Positions 1-9,829 of a stretch of DNA of 64,000 nt are shown here, in pieces (the stretch's first letter is position 1; the number at the start of each line of letters is the position of its first letter). The notes beneath the pieces were generated by a model that was not told the origin of the DNA, searched no databases, and saw only the letters and a list, made by a program, of their open reading frames with translations. Made by a program: the position numbers and the translations under genes. Source of the DNA: Adenophora triphylla var. japonica (taxonomy: Eukaryota > Streptophyta > Magnoliopsida > Asterales > Campanulaceae); assembly GCA_022495995.1 (NCBI GenBank), contig JAFEMH010000165.1:620001-684000 (forward strand). The letters are read 5' to 3'.

Positions 1-25
1 GTATATCATAGAAAAAATGATATTA

Positions 26-171
26 CTCCCTCCGTTTCAGTTTAGGATTATTAATTAGTTTGATTTTGCACGCTTATTAAAAAAATAATACAAAATTGAT
101 TAATAACAATAGTGAGTTGATTGTCCAAAATACTATTCATTAAAAAAAGTAAAAAATTTAAACTGGAACAG
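26..171. mobile_element. degenerate MITE with CTCCCTCC terminus
   Basis: The left end reads CTCCCTCCGTTTCAGTTTA and the right end is a decayed inverted copy (AAACTGGAACAG). TA dinucleotides sit at 24-25 and 172-173. This matches the layout of a mariner-type (Stowaway-like) MITE. No coding capacity is visible. The right terminus has lost several of the expected G/C positions, so this is an old copy. Confidence 0.55.
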
Positions 172-189
172 TATATAAATCATAAGAGA

Positions 190-270
190 TTATAAAAATA
201 CAGAATTTAAAAGTTTAAAACGTTGTTAATTATAAAAATACAGAATTTAAAAGTTTAAAACGTTGTTAAC
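190..270. repeat. two-copy 40-bp tandem duplication
   Basis: A 40-bp AT-rich segment beginning TATAAAAATACAGAATTT occurs at 191 and again at 231 with no visible difference. It looks like a recent local duplication. From 271 to 532 the DNA is AT-rich and I recognise nothing in it. Confidence 0.85.
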
Positions 271-532
271 GTAGAATGAAAGCATATAAAGCAGTGGTGA
301 AGCCATAATTTTTTGGATTGGGGGTCAAAATTTCTTAAATGATGAACATTATAATTTGGATATTCAAATTTAGCATGTATGACGGTCAAAATAATAATTT
401 AGTTCAAATTTTACTATAATTAAAGAGATCAAAATATTCAAATTCATTGATTTTAATAGTAAAAATCCATTTTCTAAAAAATTGAATGAGCTAAATTGTG
501 CATTCTCTAAAATTGAAGGGGTCTAGTGACCT

Positions 533-1326
533 GATGTGATTGTAAAAAATGGATTGGGCCCAATCACTAGGGTTAGGCCCAATGCTAGGCATGAGCCGGG
601 CCCACATGGTCCAAGCCATGCAAGTGGGGTCATGACACCGGCGCGACATTGGAAGTCGAGGCGACATAAGGCGATTAGGCGACAAAGGTAAGATGTTGCG
701 TGGGAGTATGACTGATTAAGAAGTAAGGTTACGCGAGAAACGTGGTATGATGTCGATAATGCATTGTGATTAAACATGGGGGGGGGGGGGAAGCCCGTCT
801 CCTTCTGGGTAGTTGGCTTGGGGCGACATGTGGAATGTCACCTTTTCCCCCTTGGTTGTCGCCTGAGCGACATGAATAGTTGGGCGTCCCCGGGTTACGT
901 TTTGGTTAGCGCCTGCGTGCTTAACCCTAGCCGCCCCTGATGGATGATTGATGTGACAAGGTGAATAGTGAAATTTCAATAACTTGGAGTTGGTTGGGGA
1001 CCCTATTTGGATGATTGACAAGTGTCCCCCCCATGTGCAAGGCACATGGGGACTTGGGAGTATAAAATGGGTGAATAGTTCATTTGCATGGGTATATGTA
1101 CTCTCTCTCTCCTCTCTAAGCTCTATCTCTCTCTAGGGTTTCCATTATTATTACCGTTTTCGTGACCTAGTAATCTTACTCTCACGCCGGAGGAGTTTCG
1201 TCGGAGCCACCCCCGACCTAGTTTACGTGTGTGCATGTGTGTAGGCTACCAGACCGAAGGAAGAGCAGCCGGTGTATCCACAAGTTCAGTTTCCTGTGCA
1301 ACCATAAATTTGGCGTGGCAGCATCA
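533..1326 (+). repeat. 5' LTR of Element A (approximate)
   Basis: This stretch precedes gag, contains a TATA box at 1061, and ends in CA followed by a primer-binding-site-like sequence. A run of 12-13 G lies near 778-790. The start at the TG of position 532-533 is a guess, because no partner LTR is available for alignment. The right end at 1326 is better supported by the adjoining PBS. Confidence 0.55.
1061..1068 (+). promoter_or_regulatory. TATA box in LTR of Element A
   Basis: TATAAAAT lies 258 bases before the LTR end and is followed by a CT-rich stretch (CTCTCTCTCTCC near 1101), a common arrangement for the transcription start (R region) of plant LTRs. Confidence 0.6.
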
Positions 1327-1328
1327 GT

Positions 1329-1346
1329 TGGTTCCGTTGCCGGGAC
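1329..1346 (+). other. primer binding site of Element A
   Basis: TGGTTCCGTTGCCGGGAC directly follows the LTR end (CA, then GT). It resembles the tRNA-Asp-type PBS known from other plant gypsy elements (TGGCGCCGTTGCCGGGGA) but differs at several positions, so the priming tRNA is uncertain. Confidence 0.5.
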
Positions 1347-1543
1347 TGAATTTCTTTCTTTGGTCAGTTGATAAGAGTTTGTTCAGTGTCCGTGGTTCAT
1401 TTTCAGTGATTGGAGGCGTTAGGGTTTCTGTTTGTAAAGTTTCGTGTTCGTGGCCCAGAAAGTTATTCTCAGGTGTGCTGTTTGGTGTTAGATTGTGGCT
1501 GGTTTAGTTATTCCGGTGATTGTGAACCCAGAAAAGCTTCAGA

Positions 1544-3560
1544 ATGGTGCAAGAAAAGAATACTCAGGCGAAGGTTACCCATAATCCGGTGCTGGAGACC
1601 CCCAACCAGAAGGATACCCGTAAGGCCAGATCGGGGACTGCGCAGGATGGCGAGGTGCACACTTCTGAGACTGATTCGGCAATCAGGAGTGCCCGGAGGC
1701 GAGAAGATAGGGAGCGAGTTGAAAGGAATAAGGGAAAGACTGGTGAGCAGAACCCCGCTCCTTCAAAGACCGATGAGGCAAGAGCGAAGGCCGACCAGTT
1801 GAGGAAAGAAAATGAGTTGATGATGAAAGTTCTCGAGAACAATCGGACGCTAAGAGAGATGGGTCAGGCACCCACTGAGATCCCGCCTGAGATGTCGGAT
1901 GAAATTGATGGGCGAGCTCAGGGAGAAGAGCGGGATGTCAGTCAGAGTGTGTCGAAGAGAGATGATAGGCGGGTGAGGGATATGCCGCTGCCTAAAGATG
2001 CAGGCAGAGATCAAAGAGGACGAGATGCTAACAAGGCGAGATCTGAGGGTGCTGCAGGCAAAAGAAAGCATCCAGATCGTGAAGAGGGAAGGAGGATGAG
2101 GATTTATCACAAGTCGGGAAACTCACGCGACGAGTCCTATTATTATGAATACGAAAGTGACGAGGGGTCGACTGCGGACAGAGATTATGTGCCTAGTTGC
2201 TCGAGGTATTCGGATGATGGAACCTACATGGAAGAAAGGTCGCAAGGTCAAGGCATTCTGATAGAGCTCGCCTGGAGGAAGGGTCGCCGCGCGATAGAGA
2301 TCGCAGGCGGCGTGAAAGGAGGGATAGGGAGAAGGAAAGAGAAAAGGCAGAGAAAGCTAGGGAAGCTGAGAAAGCCGCAGAAGACGAGAAGATTGCAGAG
2401 GCGATTAAGGTTGCAGAGGCTGTAAAAGCTGCCGAGATGGCTAAAGCCGCTGAATTGGAGAAGGCTAAGAAAGATGAGGATGATAAATGGAAATCTGAGA
2501 TGGCAGAGATGGCGAAGAAGATTAAAGAGTTGGAGGCGGGAACTAAGCCCGCTGAGGTGAAAGGTTCTTACTTGGCCCCGTTTGCAAAGAGTATTCAGAT
2601 TGCCGCCTCTGATCCGTCATTCCGTATGCCAAATTTGTCAAGCTATTCAGGGAACTCTAGAGCTAACACTCATATTGGAGGTTTTGAAGTTACTTTGTCG
2701 TTATTGACTGAGAATGAAGCCGTGATATGTAAAGCGTTTGCGAGCACCCTCATGGATCACGCCTTAGAGTGGTTTTTGGCCCAGCCAGCGGAATCGGTTC
2801 TCGGATATCAAGATCTTAAGGCAAATTTTTTGGCGAGATTCAGTGGGTCAGGAGCACATCCCGTGCAAAAGACTGAGTTATGTAGCCTCAAGCAGCAGGA
2901 AGGGGAGGAGATATCGGTCTTTACTGACAGGTTCATGGGTGTCGCAAATCGGATTGCTGATGTAAGCCAGGGTGAGATTATTATGTTATACAATGCGAGT
3001 TTGCTGCCTGGGCATTTCAAGCAGGAATTTTGCATGAGACTGCCGAAGACGACAGGCGAGCTGTATGAAAGAGTTAGCGGATTTTGTAGCGGTGGTAAGG
3101 AGCCAGGAGTTAAGGTTGCCCACGCGGCAACCGGCTCTGGAAAGAAGAATGTGAAGGTGAGAATTGATGTGGTGAAAGATGAGAATAGGGGTGGATAAGG
3201 AGGTCGCAGCGGGAATAGAGCCGGGGGAAGTGGAACCAGTCGTGGTGGTGGTCAGAATCAGACGAAGGTTTTCAAGTACGACAGGTTGAATACCACCATC
3301 AGCGAGATTTTAAGAAGGGAGGATTTGCCTGAGCCTTACGCCATTGAGGAGGGAACTTATATGGCCAGGTATCGGAGCAAATATTGCGAGTATCACAAGG
3401 ACAAGGGGCATGTGACAAAGGACTGCTACAATTTGAGAAGGGTGATCCAGGGGATAATTAATAAAGGCGGGTTTAAGCAGTATCTTGAGCAGAAAGAGAG
3501 GCGAGGTGAAGGGGTCAGGCAGGAGAAAAATCAGGAGCGGAATGTGGTTGACGTTATTCA
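1544..3560 (+). pseudogene. gag: gag of Element A (frameshifted)
   Basis: Gag forms the virus-like particle that packages retrotransposon RNA. Reading starts at ATG 1544 (MVQEKNTQ). The first ~240 residues are a very charged, low-complexity Arg/Glu/Lys region. A one-base-class frameshift near 2230-2270 moves reading into the frame that continues through pol. After a Lys/Glu/Ala coiled-coil-like stretch (about 2340-2560), the Retrotrans_gag core lies at about 2590-3090, with the typical block ALEWFLAQPAESVLGYQDLK. A stop at 3196-3198 interrupts a Gly-rich tail. A zinc-knuckle-like YCEYHKDKGHVTKDC motif follows at about 3388-3432. The core fits Tat-lineage gag. The protein cannot be made intact from this copy. 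Confidence 0.85.
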
Positions 3561-4290
3561 AGATCCATTGTCCAGCGTGGCTCAGTTAGATAATCAAATT
3601 ATGATGTTGTCGTACAGCTTTGATATCCCTCAGTTTGTCGCCAGCGACCGGGTGATCAGTTTTTCGAGAAGTGAGTTGGCAGCGACAAAGAGTCATGGGA
3701 GCCAACCAGTGATTATAACCATTTGTCCGAGAAATAACGTGGTCCAGAGGGTGATGGTGGATTCGGGAGCTAGTCAAAATGCCTTGTATTATGATGCTTT
3801 CAAGAGAATGAATTACACAGATGCGAACTTGGTGCCCTACAAGGGATATTTGGAGGGTTTCACAAACCATTCAATCAAGGTGAAGGGAAAAATCATGCTA
3901 GAGGTTGAGATTGGCGAGGGCTAAATGGTTAGAAGCAAAAATATAGAGTTCATGGTGATCGATTTGGTTTTCGCATATAATGCAATTGTCGGGATCCCTT
4001 TCATGCAGAGTTTTGAGATGGTGTTGTCTATCCCGCACCAGAGGGTGATATTTCTAACTTCCCGGGGTATAGGATGTTTAAAGAGTGAGGCTATTACAGT
4101 GGCGAGAAAGAAAAAGGAGATGATGAAGACCAAGGGGGCATCTACTAGTTCGTTGACGACCAAATCTGATTCTCGCCAGCTGAGGATAAATATGATTGAA
4201 GCTGTTGAGCCTGAGAATGAATGGACCATGACTGAGAGTATGAGGAATGGCACGGCAATGATTGTCGCGGGGGCGAGTAGGGCCCCATAG
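3561..4290 (+). pseudogene. aspartic protease region of Element A
   Basis: This is the retropepsin domain that cleaves the Gag-Pol polyprotein. The active-site block VMVDSGASQNALYYDAF lies at about 3752-3802, in the same frame as gag. The flap/C-terminal part (LVPYKGYLEGF) follows. An in-frame TAA at 3922-3924 and a TAG at 4288-4290 break the frame. Both could be former CAA/CAG codons. The order gag-PR-RT is normal for Ty3/gypsy. Confidence 0.8.
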
Positions 4291-5895
4291 AATAGAGAGG
4301 TTGGGATTATTGAAGTTAATAATAAAGTATCTGAGGCCGGAGTGGTTGAGTCTGAGAGTGTGCGAGAAAGGGAAGTGGGTAATTTGCGAGAACCTGAGCT
4401 CGTGAGTGCTGAGCAGGATGTCGCGGTCGAGATTAATTTGGGTGTAGAGGTCATAAATGTGGCACCGAATTTGAGCTATGCTAGAGTGGTTCAGTTTGTT
4501 CAGATGGGTGAACCGAGAATAGAGGAGATTGTGCTTGAAGAGATTGTCGACAGTGAGTCTAAGGAGGATTGCGAAATGATTGAAGTAGAGAATCCCGAAG
4601 GGCGACCTACGGGAAATGAGTTCGTTGACCCAAGGAAGCTGACTCCCGCCAGGGGCCTAGTTGGCAAGAAGCGGAAAAGGATTGAGGTCGAAACCTTACA
4701 GACACGAGATGAGCCTGAGATTCAGGCAGACGAAGAGCTGGAAGAGGTCGAAATCAATTGTTATTTCCCGGAGCAAAAAGTCAAAATTGGAAAGCAGTTG
4801 TTCCGGGACGAGCGAGAACGTTTGGTCGAATTTTTGAAGGAGAATTTAGATGTGTTTGCCTGGCGACCATAAGATATGAGGGGCATCGATGAGAATTTCG
4901 CCATGCACTGTTTGAATGCCGACCCTAATGTGGAGCCCTTCAAGCAGAAGGTTAGGCATTTGTCGCCGAATAAAGAGAAGGCAGTTTTGGAGGAAGTGGA
5001 CAAATTGTTGAAGGCGGGAATCATAGAGAAGATCCAGTATCCTGTGTGGTTGGCGTGCCCAGTCATGGTTTTGAAATCAAATAAGAAATGGAGGATGTGC
5101 ATCGACTTTACGGATTTGAATACCGCCTGCCCTAAGGATTGCTACCCGCTCCCTAAGATTGATAAGTTGGTTGATTCAATTGCCGGACATCGAGTTTTCA
5201 TTTTCATTGATGCGTACTCCGGCTACCATCAAATTAAAATGGCCGAGGAGGATAAGGCGAAAATGGCTTTTCGGACGCCGAAGGGTAATTTTTGCTATAA
5301 GATGATGTCGTTTGGGCTGAAGAATGCTGGGGCGACATATCAGAGAATAGTGAATGAAGTTTTCAAGTCACAGATTGGGCGGAATTTGGAGGCATATATT
5401 GATGATATGGTAATAAAGACCAGAGAGAATGACCATGTTTTGGATCTCGCGGAAACATTTGAAAATTTGAGGAGGAATTCGATGAAGTTGAACCCCAGTA
5501 AATGCACGTTTGGTGTGATGGCGAGAAAGTTTTTGGGTTTTTTGGTGAACCGGCGCGGGATCGAGGCAAACCCGGAGAAAATCCAGGCATTATTAGATAT
5601 ATCGCCTCCTAAGTCGATTCGCGAGATTCAGAGGCTGAATGGGAGGATCATTGCTATGGGAAGATTCATTTCCAGGTTGGCGGAAAAGTGTTTGCCGTTT
5701 TTCAAAGTTTTGAAAGAAGTGAAGGATTTTGTTTGGGATGCCGAGCGTGATGCCGCTTTCGAGCAGATGAAAATTTATTTGGGAGAGCCGCCACTGTTGT
5801 GCAGTCCCGTTGAAGGAGAAGAGCTGTTTGTGTATTTGGCGGCCTTAGACTTTGCAGTAGCCGCAGTGTCGGTGAGAGAGGAGGGGGGTTCTTAA
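4291..5895 (+). pseudogene. reverse transcriptase of Element A
   Basis: The domain copies element RNA into DNA. An acidic PR-RT linker (4291-4800) leads into LVEFLKENLDVFAWRP, then an in-frame TAA at 4870-4872. RT proper follows: RMCIDFTDLNTACPKDCYPL (about 5092-5151), FIDAYSGYHQI, FGLKNAGATYQR, and the catalytic YIDD at about 5395-5406, then the thumb/connection up to 5895. All key RT motifs are present. The stop at 5893-5895 sits just before the RNase H block RPIYYVSKAL, which continues in the same frame. The sequence is typical of the Tat lineage. Confidence 0.92.
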
Positions 5896-6257
5896 AGGCC
5901 GATATATTATGTGTCGAAGGCATTGAACGAGATTGAAGCAAGATACTTTAATGCCGAGAAGCTGGCGTACGTTTTGGTGGTTGCCACGCGGAAATTGAGA
6001 GCTTAATTTGTCGCGCACACCATTGTCGTATTGAGTGACGCCCCATTGAGAAAAATTTTGCAATAGCCAAATGCCACAGGAAGATTGCTGAAATGGTCGA
6101 TTAAGCTGACTGAGTTTGATTTGAGATATGAATCCCGCCGGGCTATTAAGGCGCATGCATTGGCTGATTTCATTGTGGAAACGTCTTTACAAGATCTCAG
6201 GCTAAGACGGAGGAAGATGCAGTTAAGAAAAGGGCAGAGAAGAAAGTTGGGCCAAGT
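5896..6257 (+). pseudogene. first RNase H domain of Element A
   Basis: The frame of RT continues past the stop as RPIYYVSKALNEIEARYFNA, the usual entry of the gypsy RNase H, and reaches LKWSIKLTEFDLRYE and ALADFIVE. Two further in-frame stops (6004-6006 TAA, 6064-6066 TAG) interrupt it. A frame change occurs near 6240, before the second RNase H. Confidence 0.8.
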
Positions 6258-6680
6258 TTGATTGAAGAAAAGGAAAGGCCGCACGATTGTTGGATTTTGC
6301 ATGTGGATGGCTCTTCTTCAAAAGATAAGGGTGGGGCGGGAATCACCGTGATCTTGCCTAATGAGGAGGTTCAGTATGAGAAGGCGCTGCGCTTCAAGTT
6401 TAATGTTTCAAATAACCAGGCTGAGTATGAGGCATTGATTGCAGGGGTTGAATTGGCGAGAGACATTGGGCTTACCAAGATAGTAATCCATTCTGATTTC
6501 CAGTTGATTGTCAATCAAGTAAAGGGCGAATATGGAGTTCTGAACTCGAATTTGGTGAAGTATTGCAACTTGGCGAGGAATATTTTGAAGGGTTTCGAGT
6601 TTTGGGAGTTGGTGCAGATAGATCGAGCCGAGAATTCACGGGCAGATTCCTTGAGCAGATCGGCGGGATCAGAAGGACAA
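6258..6680 (+). pseudogene. second (archaeal-type) RNase H domain of Element A
   Basis: The block WILHVDGSSSKDKGGAGI (from about 6292) opens a plant-type/aRNH RNase H fold, with NNQAEYEALIAGVELA and IHSDFQLIVNQVKGEYGVL following and RADSLSR closing it. A duplicated RNase H after the usual one is a known marker of Tat/Ogre elements. The domain looks intact over its own length and runs straight into the integrase region. Confidence 0.88.
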
Positions 6681-6869
6681 AGTCCGGATAATGAGCCTTT
6701 GATCGAATATGTCGAGATGCCGGCAATCAACAGGCCGCTTGTTTCGGAAATTGTCGAGGCCGAAAAGAGCTGGGTAGGGGAAATGAAGGATTTTTTGGAA
6801 AAGGAAGAGTTGCCACAAGACGAAGAGAAAGCGAGATTGATAAGAATAACCTCCCCGCAATTTACAGTC

Positions 6870-7986
6870 CAAGATGGCGTACTGTATAGAAAATCTTTCA
6901 TGAAGCCATTAATGAGGTGTGTTGAGCCAAGCATGATACAGAGGGTGCTGTTCGAGATCCATGAAGGTGTATGTGGCGGCCATCCTGGAGCGAGAACTCT
7001 GGCAGATAAAATTCTATTTCATGGGTATTATTGGCCGAGTTTGAGAAAAGATGCCGAGATATATGTCAAGAAGTGTCAGAGGTTTGATAATATTCCCCGT
7101 CAGCCGGCAACGGAGCAGACCCCTATAGTGCCGACTTGGCCATTTGACATGTGGGGGATTGACTTGATAGGCCCTTTTCCGAAAGCCAAAGGTGGTTGTC
7201 AGCACGTGGTTGTCGCCGTGGATTACTTTACGAAATGGACAGAGGCGAAAGCTTTGGCGACAATCAGTGAGGACCAGGTGATCAAGTTTGTGCAAGAGAA
7301 TATTTGGTGTAGATATAGAGCAATCATTTCAGATCATGGAACTCAATTTGGAAATAAAATTTTCAGCGGAGTGTGCAAGGGTGAATGTCAAACACTAGAT
7401 GTCGGCAGTTTACAGGCCACAGGGCAATGGGCAAGCGGAGGAGGCAAACAAACAAGTAATTATCGCCTTGCGCAAAAATTTGGAAGGAAGAGGTGGAGCT
7501 TGGTTGGAGGAGTTGCCGACGGCTTTATGGTATGTGAGAACAACGGTCAAGGGCTCAACTGGAGAAACCGCATTCGCCCTTACTTATGGATCGGAGGCAA
7601 TGGCGCCTGCCGAGATTGCATTGCCGACTTATAGGGTGGCCTATTATGATGAAGTGAGAAATGGGCAAAGGCGACGCAATGATCTGGATTTGATTGAAGA
7701 AAAGAGGATGTATGCGAGAATGAGGATGATTAATTACAAGAAAAGGATGAAAGCTCAACACGATAAACGGGTTAACAAAAGATCTTTTAATGTCGGGGAC
7801 TGGGTTCTGAGGAGTGCGGAGGCAACAGGAGCCAAGACAGGGTACACAAAGTTTAACGAGAAGTGGGAAGGTCCATTCCAAATATCAAAGGTTGTGCGAG
7901 AAGGGACTTATAGGTTAAGAAAGCAGGATGGTGAAGAGTTGAAGAATGCTTGGAGTGTTGACCATCTTAAACAATTCTACCAATGA
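6870..7986 (+). pseudogene. integrase of Element A (frameshifted)
   Basis: Integrase inserts the cDNA into the genome. The N-terminal zinc finger region (HEGVCGGHPGARTLADKI, YYWPSLRKDAEIYVKKCQRF) shows Phe where the second Cys of the CxxC pair is normally found. The catalytic core has MWGIDLIGPF (first Asp) and AIISDHGTQF (second Asp). A frameshift plus a short loss near 7370-7400 moves reading to the frame starting at 7399 (SAVYRPQGNGQAEEANK), which carries the catalytic Glu. The C-terminal part ends WSVDHLKQFYQ and stops at 7984-7986. Defects at the zinc finger and the core make this copy inactive. Confidence 0.88.
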
Positions 7987-8267
7987 GGCTGCCGTGACCT
8001 CGGTTCCCTTGTTGATTGTTTGCCCTAGGCGGCAAAAGTTATATAACTTTTTCTCGTAATTTGTTCCTTTGATTATCGCGTTTGAGGAAAAAGTTATGTA
8101 AAATTTGATGATCTGGTGACATGTAATTTGTATATATGATAGAAATAGCGGCGAGATGTTCTATCAACCTGTTATGTAGCGTGATGGTATACTTGTGAAA
8201 TTCTGACGATGCTATCTTTTGTTGCATGAACTGATGAACGAGTTACAGATCCATGATGGTTGCCTTA
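7987..8267. other. post-pol noncoding stretch of Element A
   Basis: This is AT-rich sequence between the pol stop and the first minisatellite. I see no ORF, structural RNA or terminal repeat here. Confidence 0.6.
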
Positions 8268-8366
8268 AAGCTTGAAGATGGCGGCAATGAGGTTGCTGCA
8301 AAGCTTGAAGATGGCGGCAATGAGGTTGCTGCAAAGTGTGAAGATGGCGGCAATGAGGCTTGAAGG
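8268..8366. repeat. 33-bp tandem repeat, three units
   Basis: Units starting AAGCTTGAAGATGGCGGC occur at 8268 and 8301, with a variant at 8334. The repeat lies just past the pol gene of Element A, at the head of a longer minisatellite region. Confidence 0.85.
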
Positions 8367-8403
8367 TGGTGGCCATGAGGGTTGCCGCCAACACAGAAAT
8401 GAA

Positions 8404-9180
8404 GGGCTTACATCCCGAACTGTCCGAAGGGCTTACATCCCGAACTGTCCGTAGGGCTCGCATCCCGAACTGTTTGAAAGGTTTTCGAAAGTTTTTTGAA
8501 AAATGAAATTTTGGCGAGATGCCAGTTTGAAAGGTTTTCGAAAGTTTTTTTTTGAAAAATGAAATTTTGGCGAGATGCCAGTTTGAAAGGTTTTCGAAAG
8601 TTTTTTTGAAAAATGAAATTTTGGCGAGATGCCAGTTTGAAAGGTTTTCGAAAGTTTTTTGAAAAATGAAATTTCGGCGAGATGCCAGTTTGAAAGGTTT
8701 TCGAAAAGTTTTGAAACAAGGGCTTACATCCCGAACTGTCTGAAGGGCTCGCATCCCGACCGAACTGTTTGAAAGGTTTTTGAAAGTTTTTTGAAAAATG
8801 AAATTTTGGCGAGATGCCAGTTTGAAAGGTTTTCGAAAGTTTTTTTTGAAAAATGAAATTTCGGCGAGATGCCAGTTTGAAAGGTTTTCGAAAGTTTTTT
8901 GAAAAATGAAATTTCGGATGGTTTTCGAAAAGTTTTGAAACAAGGGCTTACATCCCGAATTGTCCGAAGGGCTTACATCCCGAACTGTCTGAAGGGCTCG
9001 CATCCCGAACTGTTTGAAAGGTTTTCGAAAGTTTTTTGAAAAATGAAATTTTGGCGAGATGCCAGTTTGAGAGGTTTTCGAAAGTTTTTTTTTGAAAAAT
9101 GAAATTTCGGCGAGATGCCAGTTTGAAAGGTTTTCAAAAGTTTTTTGAAAAATGAAATTTCGGCGACATCCCCAAGCAAA
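8404..9180. repeat. complex minisatellite of Element A with two unit types
   Basis: The main unit is about 55-60 bp (TTGAAAGGTTTTCGAAAG, then a T-run, GAAAAATGAAATTT and GGCGAGATGCCA) and is repeated about ten times with slip in the T-run. It alternates with a second module built on GGGCTTACATCCCGAACTGT at about 8404-8475, 8718-8770 and 8944-9016, giving a higher-order pattern. The long ORF on the opposite strand (about 8212-9330) is only the translated repeat and is not called as a gene. Such arrays between pol and the 3' LTR are known for Tat-lineage elements. Confidence 0.9.
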
Positions 9181-9504
9181 AAAACCAAAGTTTAAAGAGC
9201 GGAAAGGTAAATTGTTTAATACAAACCAGAAATAAGATTGTTTTAAAGCAAAGCCAAAGTTATTACGAAGTAGAAGCCTGATTCCCGCCAGCAGCAACTT
9301 TAGCTGCGCGAATTGCCTCTCTGGCGACATCTTTGGCGTCTTTGAGGGCTTTGGCCTTCTCGCCGATTAAATCCACCCACATGGTCAAGTCATCATTGGC
9401 GGCTAGTGGAGGAGGCACCCAAACTGGTTTGCCTTAGAGCCTGTCTTCTGCGGCCAAGGCAAGAAGCTCGCTCTCTTCGTAAGGAACAAGAGACACTACT
9501 ACAT

Positions 9505-9785
9505 TTCTGACCTAATGTAACGCATGTAACGCATCTAATGTAACGCCAAGAGCTAATGTAACGCATCTAATGCAACGCCAGAGCTAATGTAACGCATCTA
9601 ATGCAACGCCAGAGCTAATGTAACGGCTAATGCAACGCCAGAGCTAATGTAACGCATCTAATGCAACGCCAGAGCTAATGTAATGAGTCTAATGCAACGC
9701 CAAAATCCTAATGTAACGCCTAAATTACTAATGCAACGCCAAAATCCTAATGTAACGCCTAAATTACTAATGCAACGCCAAAATC
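9505..9785. repeat. TAATGTAACGC/TAATGCAACGCC tandem array
   Basis: Units of about 31 bp (GAGCTAATGTAACGCATC followed by TAATGCAACGCCA) repeat about five times. Units of 39 bp containing AAATCCTAATGTAACGCC follow. The array splits the coding sequence of the antisense gene: the reading ITTELLA lies on one side and ESELLALAAEDRL on the other. Confidence 0.88.
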
Positions 9786-9829
9786 CTATAACCTATACCC
9801 TATACCCTACACTATACCCTATAACCTAG
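9786..9829. repeat. degenerate CCCTATA telomere-like repeat
   Basis: The stretch contains CCTATACCCTATACCCTA and related units (CCCTACA, AACCTA), close to but not the plant telomere unit CCCTAAA. It adjoins the minisatellite inside the antisense gene of Element A. It is too short and degenerate to be telomeric DNA in itself. Confidence 0.6.

Noticed and set aside
8212..9330. 372-codon ORF on the - strand with repeated NFIFQKTFENLSN peptides
   Set aside because: It is a translation of the minisatellite of Element A; unit slips, not protein conservation, explain its openness.
9786..9829. CCCTATA repeats considered as an interstitial telomere
   Set aside because: The unit is not CCCTAAA, the stretch is only 44 bp, and it adjoins a minisatellite.
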